A stretch of DNA of 64,000 nt from CAWBCR01 sp963787375 (GTDB lineage Bacteria; Chloroflexota; Anaerolineae; Aggregatilineales; UBA3940). The stretch's first letter is position 1. The number at the start of each line of letters is the position of its first letter. A program made the translations under genes and the position numbers. The stretch covers positions 124,001-188,000 of the forward strand of contig CAWBCR010000002.1 in assembly GCA_963787375.1 (NCBI GenBank), written 5' to 3'. A model generated the notes under the pieces. That model had not been told where the DNA came from and searched no databases. It saw nothing but the letters and a program-made list of their open reading frames with translations. Of the stretch, positions 44,394-51,565 are shown one piece after another.

Positions 44394-44708
44394 ATGTATG
44401 GCTATCCACCCAACCAGTATCCAGCCCCTCAAGCGCCCATGTACCGGCCAGAGAAGAGCTACATGGGCGAGTCGTTATTGACGCTCGTGCTGTACTGGGT
44501 CGGGTTCTTCCCCGGCCTGATCGCCAATATCCTGTTCCTCAACAACGCCAACCGCGACGAACGCATGGGCCTGCTGGTGCGCAACAAGGGCTGCCTGCAG
44601 GTGCTGCTGTGGGTCAACATCATCGGGGGCGTGCTGGGCTGCATCGTGCTGGGCATCCTAATGGCCACCGGCACGCTGGCAGCGATCCTGAGCAACGCCG
44701 GTTACTAA
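44394..44708 (+). CDS. Small membrane protein with a Tyr/Pro-rich N-terminus
   Basis: 104 residues: MYGYPPNQYPAPQAPMYR, then two membrane helices (LLTLVLYWVGFFPGLIANILF and VLLWVNIIGGVLGCIVLG). The loop NNANRDERMGLLVRNKGC lies between. Proteins of this kind occur widely in Chloroflexota and Actinobacteria; function unknown. GGGAG precedes the ATG by 7 nt. Confidence 0.7.
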   Translation: MYGYPPNQYPAPQAPMYRPEKSYMGESLLTLVLYWVGFFPGLIANILFLNNANRDERMGLLVRNKGCLQVLLWVNIIGGVLGCIVLGILMATGTLAAILSNAGY

Positions 44709-44710
44709 GC

Positions 44711-44738
44711 GTTTGACCGAAGGACCTTTCGGTCAAAC
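44711..44738 (+). terminator. Hairpin directly after the 44394 gene
   Basis: 11-bp stem GTTTGACCGAA / TTCGGTCAAAC, loop GGACCT, two nt after the stop codon. No U-run follows, so it may protect the 3' end rather than terminate. Confidence 0.5.
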
Positions 44739-44769
44739 ACTTGACGCATTTCGCCAGTGAAACGACAAG

Positions 44770-44787
44770 GGGCGCCCTGAGGACGCC
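44770..44787. repeat. Left flanking direct repeat of the insertion sequence
   Basis: 18 bp identical to 46186-46203; a GC-rich sequence that forms one side of a hairpin in the uninterrupted site. Confidence 0.75.
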
Positions 44788-46185
44788 CATAGGCATCAAG
44801 TTAAGCAAAGGCACGCTCCAGAAGCTGAAAAGTGGCAGGGCGTGCTTTTCGTTTGCGAATAGAACAGCGTGAGAGCGTGGGCAAAATAGTCTGTAGAGCA
44901 CGGACGAGCAACGGGAGATGGGCCAGAACAGCAGCGAGATGAAAGGCATGCTTGCGAAGCACCAGGATGGCTTTGACCAGACTGCGGTCGAGTTCTCCCC
45001 AACAGCCGAGCAGGACGAGCCAGTGCTGGATAACGGCCAGCAGAAGCTTAGCGAAGACCTCGGTCAGAATTTGCCAGGGTTGTTGAGTACGCCAGGTGTC
45101 AATGGCCAAAGTATGCTTCCAAAGCTTGAACAGCAGTTCAATTTGCCAGCGCAGGCGCAGCAGAACTAACGCTTCAGTCGGAGACAGGTGTTCGGCCGGG
45201 AGGTTAGTCACTATCACGGTCCAGTCGCAGAGCGCCAGCGTTTCGGGGCGCAGCTGATGTGAACGCCGGGCGGCAGCTTCACGCACTTGTTCCCGGCGTT
45301 GGGCGGCTACTTCAGCGGGAACCCGCTGGGCGATCAGGCGGCAGGCAAAGCGTTGGGCGCTTAACTCTACCCAAACGTCAAGACCGTCATCGGTGCAGAC
45401 CTGTGTGAGCCAGGTCGCCGTATTCACGACCCGCTCCCCCACCCAAACCCCGGTGTGAGCGGGTAAGCGTGTCAGCCACCAGACCGACCGCTCATTCAAA
45501 GTCTCAAACACCTTGACTTTAAAGTATCCAACATCGGCCAGGCGGAGACTGCCCGCGGGTAAAGTCACCGTTTGTAAGGGACAATCATGGGCCACCGCTT
45601 CCGCCAGGCGTAGTTGCAACTGCCCGTTGTGGTAGTTCAAGACGGTTTGCACTTTCAACCCGGCCCCTTTGCTGGCCTGATTGCCGCTTGCTCGCCATTG
45701 TGCAGCCAGACTTGTTGGCAACCGGATGGTCGTGCTATCTTGTAGATAGACCCCCGTGAAACGTCCTAAACAGGCGGCCTGCTCGGTTTGTCCAACCACC
45801 ATATAGGTCAAACTCTGTTCCAACATCTGGCGCAGAAACTCCGCCGCCTGCGGGCTGTTGAGCCGGTCTTGCAGTCCCTGTGGACTGATGCTCACCCCAC
45901 ACACAGCGGCGCTCTGGCATAATTCTTCTAAACTCGCCTGCGGATTGGCTTGCCAGCCAAAGACCAGGCTCTGAACAAAACTCGCTCCGCTCAACTTTCT
46001 TTGTCGTTGAATAAACCCGCTTTCCCGCCCAAGACGATCCGCGTCTTAAATCAACAAGTCTTGCAGAGTCTTACTCAGTCCTGCTATGGTTGTACATAAC
46101 ATCAGGGTATCCTCGTTGGGTGAATGTTGTTCGCACAATCATTCTCCCTGAAGATGCCCTGATTGTCCTTATCTTGATGCCTATG
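44788..46185 (-). mobile_element. IS4-family, IS231-like insertion sequence (~1.4 kb)
   Basis: Terminal inverted repeats of 18 bp with one mismatch: CATAGGCATCAAGTTAAG at 44788-44805 and CATAGGCATCAAGATAAG reading inward from 46185. They resemble IS231 ends as I recall them (CATGCCCATCAACTTAAG). One transposase gene fills the element on the minus strand. Direct repeats of 18 bp (20 bp if shared end bases are counted) flank it. The exact ends are ambiguous by 1-3 bases because flank and terminus share C/G runs. Confidence 0.85.
44801..46102 (-). pseudogene. IS4-family DDE transposase with a premature stop codon
   Basis: The natural start is ATG 46102 (MLCTTIAGLSKTLQDLLI), but codon 19 is TAA (46048-46046). 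The same frame continues DADRLGRESGFIQRQRKL and runs intact to 44801. The rest has the DDE residues: Asp in YLQDSTTIRLP, Asp in LADVGYFKVK and Glu in RLRWQIELLFKLWK (the Y-R-E-K region). Full length would be 433 residues. A change of CAA to TAA would explain it. Translation from TTG 45994 would give 397 residues and keep all catalytic residues, so residual activity is not excluded. The stop codon overlaps the left inverted repeat. Confidence 0.82.
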
Positions 46186-46203
46186 GGGCGCCCTGAGGAC
46201 GCC
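46186..46203. repeat. Right flanking direct repeat of the insertion sequence
   Basis: 18 bp identical to the left copy. On this side the hairpin is complete (GGGGCG...CGCCCC, 46185-46205) and could still end transcription of the PA14 gene. Confidence 0.75.
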
Positions 46204-46230
46204 CCTTGATTTGTTGGATAGGTGTGGCCG

Positions 46231-47889
46231 CTAGCGCGGCTCCCACTTGACCGCGTCAAACGCCACGCGGGTGGCCGTCGTCTCGCCGGTCACGTCCGAC
46301 AGCGACACGAACTCGACCGATGAGCCGCTGAACGCGTATGTTCCCAGCGATACCCACTGCCCTGCGTGCGTCGACTGATCGACGACCTTCTTCCAGTAGT
46401 TGGCGCTGGTGTGCACCCAATAAGGGGCCAGCCGGGTCGTCGCGTTCTGCGCCGGGATGTAGACGAACACCTCGTAGTTGCCGGGCTTCAGGTTCGGATA
46501 CCAGCGGATCCAGTTGTAGTCCGATGCCGTCGAAGCGTTGCTATACGTCCACAACGACGAGCCATTGTAGCCGACATTGGTCGTGTACCAGTCGCTGGCC
46601 GGGCCACCGCGCATGATGCCCGCGTCGGTGGTGTCCATCACGACCGTGCCACTCGGAACGGGTGGCGGCGTGAGGCCCGCCCACGACAGTCTGGCGACCG
46701 CGCCGCCGGTGTTCTCGAAGAACTCCATCTTGACCTGGTGGTTGCCACCGGTCAGCGTCACGTCGGCGGTGTAGGTCTCCGGCGCGTGGACCGTCCAGCG
46801 GTCGACGAGCAGCGTGCCGTCGACCCACAGCCGCATACCATCGTCAGACGTCACGGTGAAGCGGTAAGCACCGGCGCTGAAATTCACGGTGCGCGTCCAG
46901 CGCGCGGAGAACCCGTCGGCGTTGATGCCGGAGGCCGGCGAGCCGGTGCCCCAGTCGAAGTTGACGCTGGCATCGTCACGCACCAGCGCGGGCGTGCCGT
47001 TCAGCGACATGTTGTTCCAGTACTCACCCTTCCAGTTGGTGATGGTCGGGGCCGGCGCAGCATCCCACGACAGCCTGGCGACCGCGTCGCCGGTGTTCTC
47101 GAAGTACTCCATCGTGATCTGGTGGTCGCCATCGACCAGCGCTACGTCGGCGGTGTGGGTCTCCGCCGCGTGCACCGACCAGTAATTCAGCACCAGCGCG
47201 CCGTCGACGTACAGCCGCGCGCCGTCGTCGGAGGTCATCGTAAAGCGGTAGGTGCCCGCGCTGAAATTCACTGTGCGCGTCCAGCGTGCCGAGAAGCCAT
47301 CCTTGTTGACGCCAGAGGCCGGTCGGCTTGTGCCCCAGTCATAGTTAATCTTGTTCTCACTCTGGACGAGCACCGGCGTGCCACTTAGAGTTTGATTGTT
47401 CCAGTACTGGGCGAGCCACTTTCCGCCCGCAGGCGCGGTGTCCCACGACAGCCTGGCGACCGCGCTGCCGGTGTTCTCGTAGTATTCCATCTTGATCTTG
47501 TGGTCGCCGGCGGTCAGCGTGACGTCGGTAGTGTAGGTCGCCGCCGCGTGATCGTACCAGGCGTCCAGCACCAGCTTGTTGTCGATGTACAGGCGCGCGC
47601 CGTCGTCGGAGCTCATCGTAAAGCGATAGGTGCCCGCGCTGAATGTCACGGTGCGCGTCCAGCGCGCCGAGAAGCCATCCTTGCTGACGCCGGCGGCGGG
47701 CCGGCCTGTGCCCCAGTCATAGTCGATCTTATCTTCGTTCTGGGTCAGCACCGGTGTGCCATTCAGCGTCTTGTTGTTCCAGTACTTGGCCTTCCACGTG
47801 CTGTCTGCCGCGGAGACCGTTGCGGTGGCCGCCAGCGAGGCGCTCACCACCACAATCAGCACAATCAGGGATCTTATTCTGTTGAACAT
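46231..47889 (-). CDS. Secreted protein with three tandem PA14 domains and a golvesin-like C-terminal domain
   Basis: 552 residues. A signal peptide (LIVLIVVVSASLAATATVSA, cleaved near residue 28) is followed by PA14 repeats at about 32-149, 158-275 and 286-403. Each has YWNN, DYDWGTG/NFDWGTG, DGFSARWTRTV, SDDG and ENTG..VARLSW. The last ~135 residues (DTTDAGIMRGGPASDWYTTN, GNYEVFVYIPAQNAT) resemble the golvesin/xanthan lyase C-terminal carbohydrate-binding fold. There is no catalytic domain, so a surface adhesin or sugar-binding role is inferred. Repeats are ~380 bp apart and similar in DNA, suggesting recent duplication. AGGTAGGATGAG precedes the ATG. Confidence 0.87.
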   Translation of the reverse strand: MFNRIRSLIVLIVVVSASLAATATVSAADSTWKAKYWNNKTLNGTPVLTQNEDKIDYDWGTGRPAAGVSKDGFSARWTRTVTFSAGTYRFTMSSDDGARLYIDNKLVLDAWYDHAAATYTTDVTLTAGDHKIKMEYYENTGSAVARLSWDTAPAGGKWLAQYWNNQTLSGTPVLVQSENKINYDWGTSRPASGVNKDGFSARWTRTVNFSAGTYRFTMTSDDGARLYVDGALVLNYWSVHAAETHTADVALVDGDHQITMEYFENTGDAVARLSWDAAPAPTITNWKGEYWNNMSLNGTPALVRDDASVNFDWGTGSPASGINADGFSARWTRTVNFSAGAYRFTVTSDDGMRLWVDGTLLVDRWTVHAPETYTADVTLTGGNHQVKMEFFENTGGAVARLSWAGLTPPPVPSGTVVMDTTDAGIMRGGPASDWYTTNVGYNGSSLWTYSNASTASDYNWIRWYPNLKPGNYEVFVYIPAQNATTRLAPYWVHTSANYWKKVVDQSTHAGQWVSLGTYAFSGSSVEFVSLSDVTGETTATRVAFDAVKWEPR

Positions 47890-47951
47890 CTCATCCTACC
47901 TCACATACCAGCAGAGAATCAGGATCTGTGCATCAAAATCCATTAGATCAG

Positions 47952-47965
47952 ACGTGTCGACACGT
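47952..47965. promoter_or_regulatory. 14-bp perfect palindrome upstream of the PA14 gene
   Basis: ACGTGTCGACACGT, about 63 bp upstream of the ATG, with T6 on its plus-strand side. Likely a protein-binding site; no plus-strand gene ends here that would need a terminator. Confidence 0.4.
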
Positions 47966-48070
47966 TTTTTGGTTCCCTGATTCGGGGGGAATTTGCCAGC
48001 CTGAACAGGCAGGTTCTCTACCGATTTTGCGAGGGGATGATGGCGATGTTTTCGGCGGGGATAAGGCGGT

Positions 48071-49513
48071 TTACTTGCGATGCGCTTCCAGCCGCTGGCG
48101 GAACAGGTCGTTGACGATCTGCGCGTTGGCCTTGCCCTGCGTCTCGCGCATCACCTGCCCCACGAACCAGCCGATCAGCGCCTCTTTGCCGCCCAGGTAG
48201 TCTGCGACCGGCTGCGGGTTCTCGGCGATGATCCGGTCGACCAACGCCTCAAGCGCGGCGCTGTCGCTGATTTGCGCCAGCCCCTTTTCCTTGACGATGC
48301 GCGGCGCGCGCTGGCCCGTCTCGGCCATCTCGTCGAGCACGCTTTTGGCGGTGGTGCTGTTGATCGTGCCGCCATCCACCAGCCCGATCAGCTCGACCAG
48401 CGCCTCAGGCATCACGCGCACGGCGTCGATCTCCACACCGCGCTCGTTCATCAGGCGGAACATCTCGCCGGTGATCCAGTTGGCCACGGCCTTGGATTCG
48501 CCGCCGGCAGCCAGCGCCGCCTCGAAGTAATCGGCGACGGCTTTGTCGGAGACCAGCGTTGCGGCGTCCTGCGGCGAAAGGCCCAACTCGCCGGTAAAGC
48601 GCTCGCGCCTCGCGTCGGGCAGCTCAGGCAGCGTCTGCGCCACTTCGTCCACCCATTCGCGGCTGATGTGCAGCGGCGGCAGGTCCGGCTCCGGGAAATA
48701 GCGGTAGTCGTCGGCCTGCTCCTTGATGCGCTGGGTGACCGTCTGGCCGGTGTCCTCATTGAAGCCCATCGTCTGCTGGATGACCCGCTCGCCCGCCTCA
48801 GACAGCCTGATCTGCCGCGCGATCTCGTAGCGGCTGGCCCGCACCAGCGAGCGGATCGAGTTGAGGTTCTTGATCTCGGTGCGCGTGTTGAGTGCGTCGG
48901 ACCCCACCGGGCGCACCGAGACGTTGGCCTCGAAGCGCAGCACGCCCTTGCTCATGTCGCCGTGGTTCACGCCCAGGTACTGCAAGATCGCCCGCAGCTT
49001 GCGTGCGTAGGCTTCGAGCGCCTCCACCGAGCGAAAGTCCGGCTCGGAGACGATCTCCAGCAGCGGCACGCCCGCCCGGTTGAGGTCGATCAGGCTGTGG
49101 TCGCCGGCGTGAAACGACTTGCCGGTATCCTCTTCGAGGTGGGCGCGGGTGATGCCGATGCGCTCCGTCTGCCCGTCGACCTCGATCTCCAGCCAGCCGT
49201 CGGAAGCCAGCGGGTGCTCGTACTGGCTGATCTGGTAGCCCTTGGGCAGATCGGGGTAGAAATACGACTTGCGGGCGAACAGGCTGTAGGGGTTGATGGT
49301 GCAGTGCAGCGCCAGCCCGACCCGGATCGCAAACTCGACGGCCTGGCGGTTAATGACCGGCAGCGTGCCGGGCTGCGCGGTGCACACCGGGCAGACGGTG
49401 GTATTGGGCTCGGCGGTGGTGCTGTCGACGACCGGGCAGGCGCAGAACATCTTGGACTCAGTCAGCAGCTCGGCGTGGACTTCCAGCCCGATCACAGGTT
49501 CGTAGGCGGCCAT
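48071..49513 (-). CDS. gatB: Aspartyl/glutamyl-tRNA(Asn/Gln) amidotransferase subunit B
   Basis: Kinase/tRNA-binding subunit of GatCAB, which converts Glu-tRNA(Gln) and Asp-tRNA(Asn). 480 residues: EPVIGLEVHAELLTESKMFC opens it, zinc-site cysteines are in MFCACP and TVCPVCTAQPG, and YPDLPKGYQISQYE, HLEEDTGKSFH, SLIDLNRAGVPLLEIVSEPD and FEANVSVRP are the family blocks. The C-terminal YqeY-like helical domain is complete. gatA and gatC are not adjacent. Confidence 0.97.
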   Translation of the reverse strand: MAAYEPVIGLEVHAELLTESKMFCACPVVDSTTAEPNTTVCPVCTAQPGTLPVINRQAVEFAIRVGLALHCTINPYSLFARKSYFYPDLPKGYQISQYEHPLASDGWLEIEVDGQTERIGITRAHLEEDTGKSFHAGDHSLIDLNRAGVPLLEIVSEPDFRSVEALEAYARKLRAILQYLGVNHGDMSKGVLRFEANVSVRPVGSDALNTRTEIKNLNSIRSLVRASRYEIARQIRLSEAGERVIQQTMGFNEDTGQTVTQRIKEQADDYRYFPEPDLPPLHISREWVDEVAQTLPELPDARRERFTGELGLSPQDAATLVSDKAVADYFEAALAAGGESKAVANWITGEMFRLMNERGVEIDAVRVMPEALVELIGLVDGGTINSTTAKSVLDEMAETGQRAPRIVKEKGLAQISDSAALEALVDRIIAENPQPVADYLGGKEALIGWFVGQVMRETQGKANAQIVNDLFRQRLEAHRK

Positions 49514-49551
49514 ATCGCTCGTTTCCGTTCGGCAGGTTGCGGCGCACGAGA

Positions 49552-49557
49552 ATTATA
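49552..49557 (-). promoter_or_regulatory. -10 element for gatB
   Basis: Minus-strand TATAAT ~38 nt upstream of the ATG, with a weak GTGACG 17 bp further up. A plus-strand TACAAT at 49594-49599 may serve the divergent LCP gene. Confidence 0.45.
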
Positions 49558-49646
49558 CCGTGCCTGCCGGTGGGCGTCACGGCGGAATTGGACTACAATC
49601 AGCCCGCTGTTCGTGACGTGTGAAGAGGCCATTATCCGCCCGCATC

Positions 49647-50784
49647 ATGAGTGATCCACTATTCTCCGTCCCTGCATCGCGTCGCCATCGACACCACCAC
49701 CGATCGTGGCGGCGCGCGCGGCTGCTGCTGACCCTCGCGGCGCTGATCTGGGCCGGTGCGCTGATCACGCTGCTGGCCAGCCGCGCCGCCTCTGACTTTA
49801 ACCGCCCGCTGGGCGAGCCGCTGGGCGCGATCTCCAGCGCAGCGCTGCCGGGCAGCGGGCAGGCCGCTGTGGCTTCTCCCGGCAGCCCTCAAGCAGGGGC
49901 GGCGTTCCGGCAGTGAATGCAGCGCCCGCCGCACAGCAGGGTCAGGCGGAGTGCGGCGGGCCGCCACAGATGGACCTGCTGCTGATCGGGGCCGATACGA
50001 ACACCGCCAACGGCGTGCGTGGTCTGGCGGATACCATCCGCGTGCTGCATCTTGACTTCGTGAACCCGCGTATCTCGGCGATTGCAGTGCCGCGCGTGAT
50101 GTGGGTCTACGTGCCCAGTCTGGCCGGTTACAGCGACGTCATGAACCGTTACTTCGGCCAGGCGCTGGGGGCCGACGGCCAGTCGCTCGGCCAGCAGGGG
50201 CCCTATACGACGCTCAATTCCAGCTACTTCTACGGCGACCTGTATGGTCTGCCCGGCGGTGGCCCGACCGTGCTGGCCGAAGCGCTGTACCTCAACCTCG
50301 GCATCGCTGCCGACCATTATGTGGCGGTCGACATGATGACCGCTGCGCGGATGATCGACGCAGTGGGTGGGCTGGTAGTGACGTGCCATACGCGGTCGAC
50401 ACGACTCCGGCGGGCCTGCAGCACATGAGCGGCGAGCAGGCCCTCGCCTATGCCCGTACCCGCGAGACGGACAACGACTGGTATCGCGTCGAGCGGCAGA
50501 ACATCGTGCTGCACAGCGCATGGTCGGCGATCACGCGGCCCGGCAATGCCGTACAAATCCCCAGCCTGATCGACCGCTTCGCCGGACAGGTGAAGACTGA
50601 TCTGAGCAAGGCGCAGATCACCAGCATCGTGTGCCTGATGTCGCGCGTGGGGGCCGATTCGGTGTCGTACTACACGTTCTCGCCCGATACGGTGACCGTC
50701 ACGACGACGACGCAGGGCTTTTTCATCCTGCTGCCCGATCAGGCCCGCGTCGCAGCGGTGGTGAGCGCCTTTCGCGGGCCGTAG
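49647..50784 (+). CDS. LytR-CpsA-Psr (LCP) family protein, two frameshifts
   Basis: LCP enzymes move polymers from undecaprenyl pyrophosphate onto peptidoglycan or proteins. Segment one gives a basic N-terminus and one membrane helix (LLLTLAALIWAGALITLLAS). Segment two starts about 49905 and has DLLLIGADTNTANGVRGLADTIRVLHLDF, SAIAVPRVMWVYVP. Segment three, from about 50385, has VPYAVDTTPAGLQHMSGEQALAYARTRETDND, the usual Arg-containing LCP block, split here as ALAYARTRETDNDWYR. One missing base at each joint would explain it. Homology across all three frames argues for one gene. The PqqD-like gene follows after 21 nt. Confidence 0.8.
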
Positions 50785-50805
50785 TGCCCTATCAGGAGGC
50801 ATGCA

Positions 50806-51090
50806 GTGGACATCCCGCTGGACGCCCGGGTGATCGTGCCCGGCAGCGTGCTGATGCGTGAGGTCAGCGGCGAGTCGGTCATCCTCGACCTGAACAGCGA
50901 GCAGTATTACGGCCTCGACGCGGTGGGCACGCGCATGTGGGCGGTGCTGACCGAGTCGCCGTCGGTGGGGGCAGCGCTGGATACGCTGCTGGACGAATAC
51001 GACGTCGAGCGCGAGGTGCTGCTGCGCGACGTGACCGACCTGCTGGGCAAACTTGCCGCGCTGGGGCTGGTGGAGATCGGCGGTGCGTAA
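50806..51090 (+). CDS. PqqD-like RiPP-recognition protein
   Basis: 94 residues with a GTG start (50806) and AGGAGG about 6 nt upstream. The PqqD fold is clear: VSGESVILDLNSEQYYGLDAVGTRMWAVL, then a helical C-terminal half (SVGAALDTLLDEYDVEREVL, DVTDLLGKLAALGLVEIGG). Such proteins bind leader peptides of ribosomally made peptides; as B1 they partner B2 proteases in lasso peptide pathways. The next gene, overlapping by 8 nt, is a B2 homologue. Confidence 0.85.
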   Translation: MDIPLDARVIVPGSVLMREVSGESVILDLNSEQYYGLDAVGTRMWAVLTESPSVGAALDTLLDEYDVEREVLLRDVTDLLGKLAALGLVEIGGA

Positions 51091-51565
51091 GTGGCACGCT
51101 TGGCAGCTCCTCACCCCGCGCCAGCGGCGCATCCTGATCCGCGCGCTGGTCGCGCTGCCGCCGGTTGCGGTGGGGCTGAGACTGGCCGGCTGGGCGCGGC
51201 TGCGATTGGCGATGGCGCGCCTGTCGCCCCGCAAAGCGGCACGGGCCGGCTTTGACACAGCCAGCTACGCACGTGATGCTGCCTATGTGACGAACCTTCT
51301 GGGCGGGCAGCGCCCGTTGAGCGCCACCTGTCTGCGCCGCTCGGCGGTGCTGTGGTGGCTGCTGCGCCGCGAAGGGCTTGACGCGCAGGTCGTGCTCGGC
51401 GCACGCAAGGAAGGAGGGCGCTTCGAGGCCCACGCCTGGGTAGAGGCGGGCGGCGCGGTGCTCAACGACCGGCCCGACGTGCGCCAGCACTACGCCGTGT
51501 TCGAAGAAGGGGCGCAGCTTCCCTCAGCCGCCGCTAATGACCCTCCACGAACGCCTGCCCGCTGA
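51083..51565 (+). CDS. Lasso-peptide B2-like transglutaminase-fold protease
   Basis: 160 residues from GTG 51083. The C-terminal transglutaminase-like domain has Cys in LSATCLRRSAVLWWLL, His in GRFEAHAWVEAGG and Asp in VLNDRPDVR, the expected catalytic triad of B2 leader peptidases. An amphipathic N-terminus (TPRQRRILIRALVALPPVAV) precedes it. Coupled to the PqqD gene by overlap. No cyclase (asparagine synthetase-like), ABC exporter or clear precursor peptide is nearby. Its 3' end overlaps the convergent gene by 32 nt. Confidence 0.8.
   Translation: MRKWHAWQLLTPRQRRILIRALVALPPVAVGLRLAGWARLRLAMARLSPRKAARAGFDTASYARDAAYVTNLLGGQRPLSATCLRRSAVLWWLLRREGLDAQVVLGARKEGGRFEAHAWVEAGGAVLNDRPDVRQHYAVFEEGAQLPSAAANDPPRTPAR

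Noticed and set aside
46680..47805. Repeated DNA in the PA14 gene as a possible CRISPR or satellite
   Set aside because: The ~380-bp periodicity matches protein domains in one open frame.
47952..47971. Palindrome plus T6 as a plus-strand terminator
   Set aside because: No plus-strand gene ends upstream, and the palindrome has no loop; a protein-binding site is more likely.
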